Assembly: GCA_963978545.1 (NCBI GenBank)
Contig: OZ021727.1
Location: 89,952,447-90,016,446, forward strand
Reading direction: 5' to 3'
DNA from: Linyphia triangularis
Taxonomy: Eukaryota; Arthropoda; Arachnida; Araneae; Linyphiidae
DNA: 64,000 bases
Both the position numbers and the translations under genes were made by a program. Under the pieces are notes generated by a model, which did not search any database, had not been told where the DNA came from, and saw only the letters and a list, made by a program, of their open reading frames with translations. Shown here one piece after another: positions 24,160 through 35,279 of the stretch (within the stretch, counting starts at the first letter, position 1; every line of letters starts with the position of its first letter).

Positions 24160-24512
24160 CCCTTTGCACTCCATGCCTTTTTCGCTCGGAGGGTTGGTTG
24201 GTTGTATTCAGATTATCTGGCGCCGTCAGCAACACGAGGGCTATAATGCGCCGAAACATTTCGTCATTTAACAAACCAACATACATTTACAAACACCCAT
24301 GCCTACACGGGACTCGAACCCGCAACCTTTCGCTCGGAGGGACCAGCAACTCGAATCATTTTAGGTTCGGTTGGCGTTTACGGATTTTCTTCATGGAAAC
24401 TACACACAGTCATTGGCCTTGCATCAAATTTCCGCATCGAACCTAGAGGTCCTCTCGTGTTTCGGCATCCAATCGTGTGGCGCCTGAGAGGCGCCGCTGG
24501 AGTGCAAAGGGG
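24160..24512. mobile_element. piggyBac-like TTAA MITE (CCCTTTGCACTC ends)
   Basis: CCCTTTGCACTCC at the left and GGAGTGCAAAGGGG at the right are flanked by TTAA (24156-24159, 24513-24516). Related ends occur near 34728-34960, 53460-53683 and 62560-62797. A SINE is nested inside. Confidence 0.7.
24194..24327 (-). mobile_element. tRNA-derived SINE, copy 4 (5'-truncated)
   Basis: It lacks the first ~45 bases of the tRNA head and is flanked by TTTCGCTCGGAGGG (24180-24193, 24328-24341). 5' truncation fits target-primed reverse transcription. Confidence 0.88.
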
Positions 24513-24559
24513 TTAATAATATGGGAATAGCATTGGATTTGCAGAGGTCAGTCGTTTAC

Positions 24560-24769
24560 CTTTTTGAGATGTATGCTGGAGACGGGCACCGGGTCCGACC
24601 ACCTGTGCTGGCAGTTGGGGCAGGTGTGTTTGGACTTCCTGTACTGGTACATGATACTCTGCAGGATGCTGGCGAAGGGGGTCACTCCGATGCCAGTGCC
24701 GATTAAGACGGCGTGACGTGACTGGAAGATGTGTCTGGTCGGGGATCCGTACGGGCCGTCGATGAACAC
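24560..24769 (-). CDS. NOX5: NOX5-type NADPH oxidase, exon 8 (NADPH-binding)
   Basis: This exon of 70 codons, phase 0 at both ends, encodes VFIDGPYGSPTRHIFQS, then HAVLIGTGIGVTPFASILQS, the glycine-rich NADPH pyrophosphate site (GxGxGxTP). MYQYRKSKHTCPNCQHRW follows, the paired-cysteine region typical of NOX5. The acceptor is CTGCCTCTAG ending at 24770; the donor is AAG followed by GTAAAC. Identity to the NOX5 family is clearest here. A piggyBac-like TTAA MITE with a SINE inside (24160-24512) ends about 43 bases past the donor. Confidence 0.95.
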
Positions 24770-24955
24770 CTAGAGGCAGAGAGTGGTTGTTTATTATTAT
24801 TATTATTATTATACGAGATGTTTAGATTCGACCTCTTTAGAGTAGGTACTTTGAGAACTCGTAAGGATCATTCCCTATACTAGCTATGTTACAATCTTCT
24901 AGCCCAGTGCATTTAGAAACTACTTTGTATAAAAACTTGACATTGATTAAGATTA

Positions 24956-25842
24956 TAGACTGAGAGGCGACTGTAATTTTTGGACCCTATCGAACATCAT
25001 TCTGAATTTTTTATAGAAATTGGAGAAAAGAGAGTAGATTACTATACTAAACTTCAACTTAACTAGACATCACTTAGACGGAAGATCGTGTCAGTGCTCA
25101 TAGGTATTTAATCCATTTTGGCGGAGTGAAGACATAATTCTCGCCAAACCTTATAGCCTTTTGTTCTGTTGTGGTTTGGCGAACATTATGCTTTCACGCC
25201 CGCCAAAATGGATTACATACCTATGAGCACTGTCACGATCTAACGTCTAAGTGATGTCTAGTTAAGTTGAAGTTTAGTATAATCCACTGGTCTGCCATGG
25301 CAAAAATGGCAGAAACTGGTCAAAAATCGACTTTTAATAAGTTGAACTAAATCCAATTGCCAAATGCGCCATAACTTGCCAAAAAAATTGGCATTTTTTT
25401 TATATTTGGTAACCCTCACTCTTTAATTTTCAATTAAGAAGGTTGGCGACGATTCGGATGTGTGGCTATGGCTTACTTGCATCTTTCACAAATGAGCCAA
25501 ATAGGCAATAAACATTGCGTCACTGATGTCGCCAATTCGGCTTACTTTTAAAAGATAAAAGTTTTCCGAGCCAGAGATCAGAAATCGTTTTCGCTTTTTC
25601 TCCTTGAAAATCACATTCAGTATGGGTTGCCAGACGAAAAAGTTTCTCTTTTTGGCAAGTTATGACATATTTGGGAATCGGATTTTAGTTCAACAAATCC
25701 CAAGTCGATTTTTAATAAGTTTCGGCCATTTTTGCCACGGCAGACCAGTGGATTCGTTATCCACTAACTTTTTTCCAATTTCTAAAAAAAATTCGGAATG
25801 ATGTTCGATGGGGTCCAAAAATTGGAGTCGCCTCTCGGACTA
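24956..25842. mobile_element. Palindromic MITE family P, copy 5 (with nested MITE)
   Basis: TAGACTGAG start, CTCGGACTA end. A TTA precedes it, but the right flank is TAG, so the duplication has decayed. Confidence 0.75.
25045..25279. mobile_element. Palindromic TA-flanked MITE, nested copy
   Basis: Same family as 5361-5601, flanked by TA and inserted inside palindromic MITE P copy 5. Confidence 0.8.
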
Positions 25843-26039
25843 TAGATACGAAAAAGATCACTCAATGAAATGACAAATTAAAAACTCGAAAATAGTGCCT
25901 AATATATTTTATGTTATCTTTACGTCAATGCATATGCAGTGGCTCCACCTGGTTCTGTCTTTTGCTATTTTAATTTTCATTTATAATAGACAGTAAATGA
26001 AAACAATTTATGTCATTTCATTAAGTGATCTTTTTCTTA

Positions 26040-27537
26040 CCTACTCACCAAATGTAAGGTTTTTATAGAAAGTAGTTTCGAAATGTACTGGGCTAGAAAA
26101 TTGTAACATAGCGATTATTGGGAATGATTCTTACAGGGACATCCTCTTAAGCCACCAAATGTAAGGTTTTTATAGAAAGTAGTTTCGAAATGTACTGGGC
26201 TAGAAAATTGTAACATAGCGATTATTGGGAATGATTCTTACAAGGACATCCTCTTAAGCCACCAAATGTAATGTTTTTATAGAAAGTAGTTCCGAAATGT
26301 ACTGGGCTAGAAAATTGTAACATAGCGATTATTGGGAATGATTCTTACAGGGACATCCTCTTAAGCCACCAAATGTAAGGTTTTTATAGAAAGTAGTTTC
26401 GAAATGTACTGGGCTAGAAAATTGTAACATAGCGATTATTGGGAATGATTCTTACAAGGACATCCTCTTAAGCCACCAAATGTAATGTTTTTATAGAAAG
26501 TAGTTCCGAAATGTACTGGGCTAGAAAATTGTAACATAGCGATTATTGGGAATGATTCTTACAGGGACATCCTCTTAGCCACCAAATGTAAGGTTTTTAT
26601 AGAAAGTAGTTCCGAAATGTACTGGTCTAGAAAATTGTAACATAGCGATTATTGGGAATGATTCTTACAAGGACATCCTCTTAAGCCACCAAATGTAAGG
26701 TTTTTATAGAAAGTAGTTCCGAAATGTACTGGGCTAGAAAATTGTAACATAGCGATTATTGGGAATGATTCTTACAGGGACATCCTCTTAAGCCACCAAA
26801 TGTAAGGTTTTTATAGAAAGTAGTTTCGAAATGTACTGGGCTAGAAAATTGTAACATAGCGATTATTGGGAATGATTCTTACAGGGACATCCTCTTAAGC
26901 CACCAAATGTAAGGTTTTTATAGAAAGTAGTTCCGAAATGTACTGGTCTAGAAAATTGTAACATAGCGATTATTGGGAATGATTCTTACAAGGACATCCT
27001 CTTAAGCCACCAAATGTAAGGTTTTTATAGAAAGTAGTTCCGAAATGTACTGGGCTAGAAAATTGTAACATAGCGATTATTGGGAATGATTCTTACAAGG
27101 ACATCCTCTTAAGCCACCAAATGTAAGGTTTTTATAGAAAGTAGTTTCGAAATGTACTGGGCTAGAAAATTGTAACATAGCGATTATTGGGAATGATTCT
27201 TACAGGGACATCCTCTTAAGCCACCAAATGTAATGTTTTTATAGAAAGTAGTTCCGAAATGTACTGGGCTAGAAAATTGTAACATAGCGATTATTGGGAA
27301 TGATTCTTACAGGGACATCCTCTTAAGCCACCAAATGTAAGGTTTTTATAGAAAGTAGTTCCGAAATGTACTGGTCTAGAAAATTGTAACATAGCGATTA
27401 TTGGGAATGATTCTTACAAGGACATCCTCTTAAGCCACCAAATGTAAGGTTTTTATAGAAAGTAGTTCCGAAATGTACTGGGCTAGAAAATTGTAACATA
27501 GCGATTATTGGGAATGATTCTTACAAGGACATCCTCT
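26040..27537. repeat. 107-bp tandem array (about 14 units)
   Basis: Units of 107 bp (starts at 26046, 26153, 26260 and onward) contain TTTTTATAGAAAGTAGTT and GGGCTAGAAAATTGTAACAT. They differ by a few bases (TTTC/TTCC, GGG/AAGG). Each unit equals the terminal segment of foldback family FB, ending CATCCTCTTAA. Confidence 0.92.
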
Positions 27538-27577
27538 AAAGCATTCTATCCAGTTGTTAACCTATATCAATGTTATA

Positions 27578-28135
27578 CATGATGAGACCGAAAAGTAAGG
27601 TGACTGATGTCACTGTATTATATATTTGCGGATAAATACATCACTGTCCTTCAAAGTAGTTCCCACCGTCTGCAATACACTTCTGACAACGTTCATACGA
27701 GTTCTTGGAACTTCTGAAAAAATCCTCCTTCGAGACTGTTTTAAGTTCCTTGGTAACAGCTGCTTGAATGTCTGAGATGCTTGAAAATCGGTTTCCCTTC
27801 AGTGCCAATTTCAGTTGTGGAATTAGTATTACACCCTCCTTATTCCCCTGATCTAGCACCAGCAGATTTTTTCTTCTTTTTCCACGACTGAAATTGTCTC
27901 TGAAGGGAAACCGATTTTCAAGCATCTCGGACATTCAAGCAGCTGTTACCAAGGAACATTAAGACAGTCTCAAAGGAGGACTTTTTCAGAAGTTTCAAGA
28001 ACTTGTATGAACGTTGTCAGAAGTGCATTGTAGACGGCGGGAACTACTTTGAAGGACAGTGATGTACTTATCTGCAAATATACAAATACAGTGATTATTA
28101 TGACATCAGTCACCTTGCTTTCCGGTCTCACCTTG
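27578..28135. pseudogene. Mariner foldback made of two transposase 3' ends
   Basis: The outer ends are GAGACCG(G/A)AAAG..AAGGTGACTG and its inverse, with TA outside. The minus strand of the left arm and the plus strand of the right arm both encode the mariner C-terminus (TVSKEDFFRS, YERCQKCI, DGGNYFEGQ then stop). The right arm also shows YSPDLAPADFFLF, the motif around the third catalytic residue. The N-terminal half is missing on both sides. The right edge is 31 bases beyond the exon 7 donor. Confidence 0.85.
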
Positions 28136-28166
28136 TATGCAGATGATTTTGTAACAATACACTGAC

Positions 28167-28446
28167 CTTCAAGGGCTCCTGGCTGATGATGACGTTCTCC
28201 ACCTCCACCTCCCTCTTCAGATCTTTCACCTCCTCCTCAGTTGGCTGCATCTCCTTCTCCAGATCCATCTTAGGTTCCTCCTCCTCATCCTCATTGACAG
28301 TGGGCATCACTATGACTGTCTGGCACCTCCGCAATCCTTTCTTGCAGACGGACACCCGGACAGACTTCCTTTTCTGCTTAGGGAGTGCTTTGGAGGACGG
28401 CCTCGGGTGGCTGGACATCGCGTCCTCTATGATACCTGCATTATTC
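28167..28446 (-). CDS. NOX5: NOX5-type NADPH oxidase, exon 7 (polybasic and acidic linker)
   Basis: This exon of 280 bases (phase 2 in, phase 0 out) encodes NNAGIIEDAMSSHPRPSSK, a basic stretch (LPKQKRKSVRVSVCKKGLRR) and a strongly acidic one (VNEDEEEEPKMDLEKEMQP), ending IISQEPLK. The basic patch is in the position of the polybasic or calmodulin-responsive segment of NOX5 linkers; that role is inferred. I chose the acceptor CTTCAACAG ending at 28447 because it is the only nearby AG that keeps phase with exon 6; an alternative AG at GCAG, 10 bases further in, would shift the frame. The donor is AAG followed by GTCAGT. A solo LTR starts about 58 bases upstream and a mariner foldback begins 31 bases downstream. 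Confidence 0.85.
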
Positions 28447-28504
28447 CTGTTGAAGTACAAATATTGTCGTTTTTAATTAGATGTATTGGCATTAGGTAAA
28501 ATAT

Positions 28505-28965
28505 TGTTGCACAAATTGTCTGTATATATAGTGTAAATAGTGACGTATTATTTCAAAATTCTATTGTAATTTATTTTTATCTTATTTTATTTATTAACAG
28601 CGATTATACAGGTTAGAAAAAGGTGGCAACACCTAAAGCAATCGAGAAATTTCGAGATGTTTCTTTTCCGACGAATTGACTGGAAATTTCGAGAATGTCT
28701 CACGCGCTTGTATATAAAAGACGGGAGAACGGGAAAGTTTTCAGATTGACTTTGGACTTCGATGAAAGCTTATCGCTTTGTTTACCTATTGGAGTAAGCT
28801 TGTATAATCGCTGAATTCGAAGTTATTTTTGTTGAAGCTTGTGTTGAAGCTTGAGAGTAATTAAACTGTTGTCTTTGAATAAATTTTGTGCCTTTGAAGA
28901 GTGAATAAATAGTAGTTTTTATCTTAAAAACTGTCATCATTGCCTCAGCGGAAAAATTCATAACA
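28505..28965 (+). repeat. Solo LTR of the Ty3/Gypsy family
   Basis: 461 bp, similar to the LTRs at 15394 and 18531 but more diverged, with ATAT on each side (28501-28504, 28966-28969). It is left by LTR-LTR recombination and lies about 58 bases upstream of exon 7. Confidence 0.9.
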
Positions 28966-29093
28966 ATATTATAACGCTATTTTTTTTTTTATATACATTT
29001 TAAGAATACTGTTATATTTATTGATATAAAACTTGTTAGGCTTAATAAAAACATTGGTAAATTACAATCGCATATAATTCTTTTGAATTAGAA

Positions 29094-31034
29094 TCTCTCT
29101 ATATATAAGGCAAAGCCCTCACTCACTGATTCACTGACTCACTCATCACTAATTCTCCCACTTCCCACATAGTCACAACTCTGAAAATCGGCACAAATAT
29201 CAACAATGGTAAAAATAGAAAAAGTAAACTATTCCGATCTCGATTAACCCACTTTAAGGGGTCGAAAAGGGGTTAAACGTTCCAAACGGGGGACATTCGA
29301 AAATCCTACTTCCCACATAGTCACAACTCTGAAAATCGGCACAAATATCAACAATGGTAAAAATAGAAAAAGTAAACTATTCCGATCTCGATTAACCCAC
29401 TTTAAGGGGTCGAAAAGGGGTTAAACGTTCCAAACGGGGGACATTCGAAAATCCTACTTCCCATTTGGTCACAACTCTAAAAATTGGTACAAATATTAAC
29501 AATAGTAAACATAGAAAAAGTAAGCTATTCCGATCTCGATTAACCCACTTTAAGGGCTCGAAAAGGGGTTAAACGTTCCAAACGAGGAATATTCGAATGT
29601 CCTACTTCTCATTTCGTCACAACTCTAAAAATGGGTGAGAATATCAATAAAGACAAACGAAGAAAAAGTAAGTTATTCCGATCTCGATTAACCCACTTTA
29701 AGGGGTGGAACAGGGGTTAAACGTTCCAAACGAGGGATATTCGAATGTCCTACTTCCCCTTTCGTCACAACTCTGAAATCTGGTGCAAGTATCAACAAAA
29801 ACAAACGTATAAAAAGTAATCTATTCCGATCTCTATTTACCCATTCTAAGAGGTCAAAAAGGGGTTAAACGTTCCAAACGAGGGATATTCGAATGTATCA
29901 CTTCCTATATGGTCACAACTCTAAAAATTGGTACAAATGTCAACAATGGTAAACATAGAAAAAGTAAGTTATTCCGATCTCGATTAACCCACTTTAAGGG
30001 GTGGAACAGGGGTTAAACGTTCCAAACGAGGGATATTCGAATGTCCTACTTCCCCTTTCGTCACAACTCTGAAATCTGGTGCAAGTATCAACAAAAACAA
30101 ACGTATAAAAAGTAATCTATTCCGATCTCTATTTACCCATTCTAAGAGGTCAAAAAGGGGTTAAACGTTCCAAACGAGGGATATTCGAATGTATCACTTC
30201 CTATATGGTCACAACTCTAAAAATTGGTACAAATGTCAACAATGGTAAACATAGAAAAAGTAAGCTATTCCGATCTCGATTAACCCACTTTAAGAGGTCA
30301 AAAAGGGGTTAAACGTTCCAAACGAGCGATATATTCGAATGTCCTACTTCTCATATTTTCACAATTCTGAAAACTGGTGTGAATATCAATAAAGACAAAC
30401 GCAGAAAAAGTAAACTATTCCGATCTCGGGTGGATCAAGGGGTGGAAAAGGGGTTAAACGTTCCAAACGAGGAATATTCGAATGTACCACTTCCCATATG
30501 GTCACAACTCGGAAATTTGGTACAAATGTCAAAAAAGATTAAACATAGAAAAAGTAAGCTATTCTGTTCTCGATTAACCAACTTTAAGGGGTCGAAAAGG
30601 GGTTAAATGTTCCAAACGAGGGATATCCGAATGTTCCTCTTCCAATGTAGTCATTTTTCTGATATTTTTTTGCAAATGTTAAAAAAATAAGTCATTCCAA
30701 TATCGATTAACGAATTTTTAAGGGATGAAAAGACGACGCAACATTGAAACTATACGAGGATTAACTGAATGTCTAATTAACTTAATTCCAATACAGCTAC
30801 TACTTTGGAATTTAGAACTAAGAGCAAACATAAACACAATAAACTATTCCAGTTTACTATTCACAATTATAAATTTCGTTTAAAATGTCAACAAAGGAAA
30901 GTTCCTATTTTGATAAATCAATTTGTCGGGATCGAAATGGGAGCAAACGTCTGAAGTGTAGAATACATGAATGTCTTTTGATCGCTAAAATGCTAATGGT
31001 AAAATTTCGTAGCGCAGCACGGGTATTCAGCTAG
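29094..31034 (+). mobile_element. Non-autonomous Helitron H1, copy b, inverted relative to copy a
   Basis: The 5' end is TCTCTCTATATATAAGG after an A; the 3' end is GGTATTCAGCTAG before a T, with the same hairpin, consistent with A/T insertion. The interior carries about nine ~146-bp units. A 75-codon frame at 30379-30606 recurs at 21784-22011 in copy a, almost unchanged, but probably reflects DNA similarity only. Confidence 0.85.
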
Positions 31035-31039
31035 TTTTG

Positions 31040-31950
31040 GATAAACCAGACTTTTCTGAAAAATTATCTGCTGGAGCATGTTCCGCAGGTTAGTAGAATG
31101 ATATTTACGGTTCCCACTATTTTTTTTTTCTTTCTTTCTTTTAGCAATTTTGCCACCAAGTTGAATTAACACCAAACTATAGGTTTGTAAAAATGATTTC
31201 CAAGTTGGAATGGAACCAAATTGCTGCCGGGTTACTTAAAATTGCCAAACAAAAAGTGGGGACCGTGACACATGTTCTAACTGTTCCGGATGCTGTGGAT
31301 AAAATAATTTCTACGACAAAACTTTATTTCGTACACAATTAAAACAAGCCAGATTTGTTCAGATTCTGCAAATAACCATAACATATTTTATGTGAACGTT
31401 TTCCAGTTATATGCCTATAAAAACTGAGCACGGGATTTTCCTTACGAATATTAAGGTTTCTATGCTGAAAATGCACTGTAGTTTAAATAAGAACTTCAAC
31501 ATTCCGGATAAAAGGGAATTTAACTTTTTATATTATATAGTCATTCAGGTTATGATTTACCCTATGTTGCCTTTTGGCGACTTTTAAGAAAAAGTCGTCA
31601 AATTGAAAATAAAGTGAAATGGTTGGAAATAGACCATTCCAAAATGGCGTCAAAACGCCAAGTTACTAAATCCAAACGGTCACTTGGGTTGCCGAAAAAC
31701 CAAGTCGCCGGGTTGCATTGAGTGCCACAATCGTCAACTTTCAAAAAGACCCCAAGAGGCATCGTGCAGTAAATCTGAACCTATATTCATTTCTAAACAA
31801 TGCCAATTCAGCTATTAAGAATTGAAAATCATTAAAATAAAGCATTCTGTCCCTGCTTAAAGCGTCTAGGCATAAGCAGTAGGATAATGACGTGGCAAGT
31901 ATTGTAGTTCTTCATAAATAATAAAACGTTTTCAGTTTCATAGCCCAATA
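31040..31950. other. Intronic stretch, nothing recognised
   Basis: Mixed-composition sequence with no convincing gene, RNA or element ends. Confidence 0.5.
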
Positions 31951-32029
31951 TCACTTTGAAAGGATTTTCTGGATTATGCAACTGAAGTAGCTTTTTGCTA
32001 GGGCATATTTTAATTGCCTCACTTTGAGG

Positions 32030-32127
32030 CGAGCAGAGTGAGCCTGGTTAGCGAAGCAAACCAATTGGATTGCATAGCAATCCAGGGAGTTGGCGAGTGT
32101 TAGCGAGCAAGGGGCAGAGCCCCCTAG
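32030..32127 (+). mobile_element. Helitron H2 3' end
   Basis: GC-richer segment ending GGGGCAGAGCCCC, then CTAG, followed by T. It matches the 3' end of the complete H2 copy at 51070-51851 (inverted). The 5' end was not located. Confidence 0.6.
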
Positions 32128-32307
32128 TAGCTTCATATTCGGTCATTTGCTGGGGTCGAATGTTGTGACTTTTCATGGTTGTCCTAAGTGAAACCATTGA
32201 AATGGTCTTGGTTGTCATCAAATATAGTTTGCTAATAATAAAATATTTCAATGTTACAGTATCTGGAAGCTAGAAATTCCTTTTACTGCTGTTAAAATGA
32301 CTTAAAG

Positions 32308-33014
32308 TATACGTATAGGCTTCAAATTGCAAAACTCGTGGAAGATTTGTGACGCCGTAAACAACAAAAGCAAAATAAAAACAACACAAAAGAAGGAAAC
32401 CCTATAATGGAGGAGCATACTAAAAAGGAAATATATAATAATTAGTATAATAATAACAGTTTTTTTATATAAAAATTACTTTTTTAAAAGTTATTCTCAG
32501 ATTGTAGTTTTTTCTATTTTGCATTTCATTCAAACAGTAATAACTCCAGTTTAAATAATATTTTTTGAAATTTGTTTTTTGCTATATAATCTGCATACAT
32601 TGTTGAATATTTTGATCTTAAATACTAAGCAATTTGTAATTTTTTTTTTTTTTAATTGAATTTTAAAGATAAGATTCCTAATAAAAAAACTTGGATTTTT
32701 CTAATAGATTCAGTTAAAGAAAGATATCACAAAATATACACACTGTAAAATTCTGTTAATAAGGTCAAAACATAGAGCATGGTATTCCGCATTATTGAAC
32801 ACCAAAATTGTTTCTGTGGGTGAATTATAATTTTTGTCATTACCGTTCGAAATTAGCCTAATTAGTTGATTAAATGTTAATTAATTATTAAAATTGAAGA
32901 AATTAAATTTTTTTTTATTGGAAACAGTTTAATAAGTAATGTACTTTTCAAGGTGCAAAGGTCTAATTTTTAAATTGAAAATTAAAAAAAAAAAAAAATT
33001 TGAAACCTCTGTAC
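32308..33014. mobile_element. TTAA element family T, copy 2
   Basis: TTAA then AGTATACGTATA at the left, and TACGTATACC then TTAA at the right, with similar AT-rich interior and length to the copy at 48914. Confidence 0.6.
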
Positions 33015-33024
33015 GTATACCTTA

Positions 33025-33930
33025 ATAAACGTTTATTCATAAATAATAGTAATATTTACTTGCATACAGTCAGAGGTAAGGAAAGAAAATGAAGTTTCAG
33101 AATGGAGATCTATACCTTTTTTTCTGAAAATATGCTATACACCTAAAATGCAGAACTTCAATTCATCCCGATCAGTAGTACATTTTCTTTCTTTAAAATC
33201 TGGTTGCCTCGAGCAACTGGACAACCACAAATTTCGAACCCTGGTCATTGGGTTGGAATGGTGATTGAAGATAAATCTTATCTGATAAATGCGCATGACG
33301 GACATCGATATAAATAAACAACTGGATAGACTGCTTAACGCTGGGAAAATGAAGCCGTTGCCAGATGCCGTTGGTGGGATAAAAAATACGGATTGCCGAG
33401 GATTGAAGATACAATTTTGGGTTGTAAACAGCAGAAATGTCAATAGTAGACCTTAATTAGTAATAATGTGCAAAAAAATATATACTCTAGCATTTTACAA
33501 GGTTTTTCACATTTCCATCCAACTATAAAAGTGAACTGTGATTGGTTAATCTTCCCACCAGCTTCGCAACCCCCGGCGCGTTTTTCTCTTTGCATTGACA
33601 ATGGAGCAGTCTATCCAGTTGTTTATCTATATCGATGATGACGGAATACTGTAATTTTAATGCGACACATTAGTCATTATAAACTTTGATTGCTCGAAGT
33701 TTGAATTTGATCAGTATAGGGTTGATCTATCTGACAGGGTTATACATTTTAGGCAAATGACTCTCATGGACATGATAAAGTCAACCCTCAAGAAAATAAG
33801 ATTCAGTGTTGAAGCTCTAGCCATCATGAACAAGGGGTGTGGAACATCGCACACGTTTCAATTACATTATAATATTGGTCATTGTTTTAAAAAATTTAAG
33901 GTATTATTTATCGTTCCCATGTTTTCACTC
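33025..33930. other. Intronic stretch, nothing recognised
   Basis: Only chance frames (33135-33443 minus) without family similarity. Confidence 0.45.
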
Positions 33931-33934
33931 ATTT

Positions 33935-33987
33935 AAATTAAAGTGGCCAGTTTGGCGATATTTTTGGCAATAATGTTTACATGTGAG

Positions 33988-34028
<41 letters not shown>

Positions 34029-34570
34029 ATACTCCAAGATGGCGAAATTGGTGATGTTATTCGATATACTTTATATTGTTATTTTTTCTGTGGGAAACAG
34101 AAAAAAAATCAATCGTAGATGGTCGATGTCCAAGGAAAGAGAACTCTGTGTTAAAGGCACTCGCTTTTCAACTTTTTACGCTTTTACCCCATACTTACTG
34201 GAATTTCGAAGGTGAAGACGATTAAAACATCCCAACAAGCATTAGCACAGAGGTTTTAATCAAAATCGTTAGAGCCATTTTATAGTAATTGCTGGAAAAC
34301 ATTATATTTTCATGATTTCAACCTTATGCGCATGCCCGATTTTGACTAAAACCTTAATTTTAGGTCCCATGGCCATGGTCCATGGCTAACCTACACAACA
34401 AATTTGAACATCTTAGGTCAATTTTTATTCGATAGTTACGCTGACCACGTACACACACACTTCTTTTTTTTTTCTAGACCACTTTTTTGAAATCAGGATT
34501 TTTTTGGACCGAATATCATACTTTTATTACCCTATGTAAACATATGGGTAATTAAAAGTAAAAAAGCGAT
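33935..34570 (+). repeat. Interspersed repeat family A
   Basis: It shares a block with 42345-43880 (plus) and 62990-63480 (inverted): AAAATCGTTAGAGCC, a TATGCTGACCAC(G/A)TACACAC motif and an ending in CTTTATTACCCTATGTAA. It looks like the 3' region of a retroelement, but no coding part is present. A poly-A run interrupts it at about 33989-34027. Confidence 0.5.
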
Positions 34571-35014
34571 TGTTTATGTCAGAGGAAAGTTTTGTAATGT
34601 TCCCCACAGATTACGGCCGGCAAATCTAAACGAAATAACCGATACCACATTTCTTTGTATCTCTAAGTATTAGGACGATTTCTGAATTTTCTAAGATAGA
34701 GTCAAAAACGATTTTCGATGATTTTAACCCTTTGCGCTCGAGAGGCGCTTCTCAGGCACCACACGATTGGATGCCGCAACTTGAGAGGTAACTCTCTTAC
34801 CACTAGGTTTGATGCGGAAATTCCATGCAAGGCAGTGACTGTTTATGTTTATTTTCTTTGAAGCGGATCCGCAACCACGAACCGAACCAAAAATGCCGCG
34901 AAACGTCTCGAGTTGCTAGGTCCTCAGCGAGAAAAGGACTCGAGTACAAAAGTCTAATACACAAGATATCTTTTATGGACTAAAAGAATTATGTATTTGA
35001 AACACTCCACTAAC

Positions 35015-35272
35015 CTCGTCCCATGTTCTGCCAACATGGCCCTTATGTCCTCCTTGTTCTTCCTCTGTATGGCTCGACTGGAGGACGCAGACGTAAAAGA
35101 CGTTCTTTTCCAGTGTCTGCTGTTGTCCTCCGCACTCAGGGATGACCGCTGGCTTCCTTTAGTGGACACAGAAAAGGTCCGGTCTCCTTGCTCCATCTCG
35201 ATGACCGTCTGGTTGACGCTGTTGTCATCCGAGGTGAAGGATGGGTTTGTGAAGGTTTCATCAAGGGCCTTT
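35015..35272 (-). CDS. NOX5: NOX5-type NADPH oxidase, exon 6 (linker)
   Basis: This exon of 258 bases (phase 2 in and out) begins KALDETFTNPSFTSDDNSV and continues through a Ser/Thr-rich stretch (TKGSQRSSLSAEDNSRHW) to KNKEDIRAMLAEHGTR. It is part of the expanded linker between the FAD and NADPH lobes, probably disordered and a candidate for phosphorylation and regulation (inference from composition). The donor is ACGAG followed by GTTAGT. The acceptor, ATTTGCAG at 35273-35280, is the last unit of a tandem array that repeats this splice site and the first ~38 bases of the exon many times upstream. Phase agreement with exons 5 and 7 supports this acceptor. Confidence 0.85.
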
Positions 35273-35279
35273 CTGCAAA

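Noticed and set aside
26040..27537. Possible CRISPR-like array
   Set aside because: Units are contiguous with no unique spacers, in an animal intron; an ordinary tandem repeat.
28434..28436. Alternative acceptor GCAG for exon 7
   Set aside because: It would put exon 7 out of phase with exon 6; the AG 10-11 bases upstream keeps the frame.
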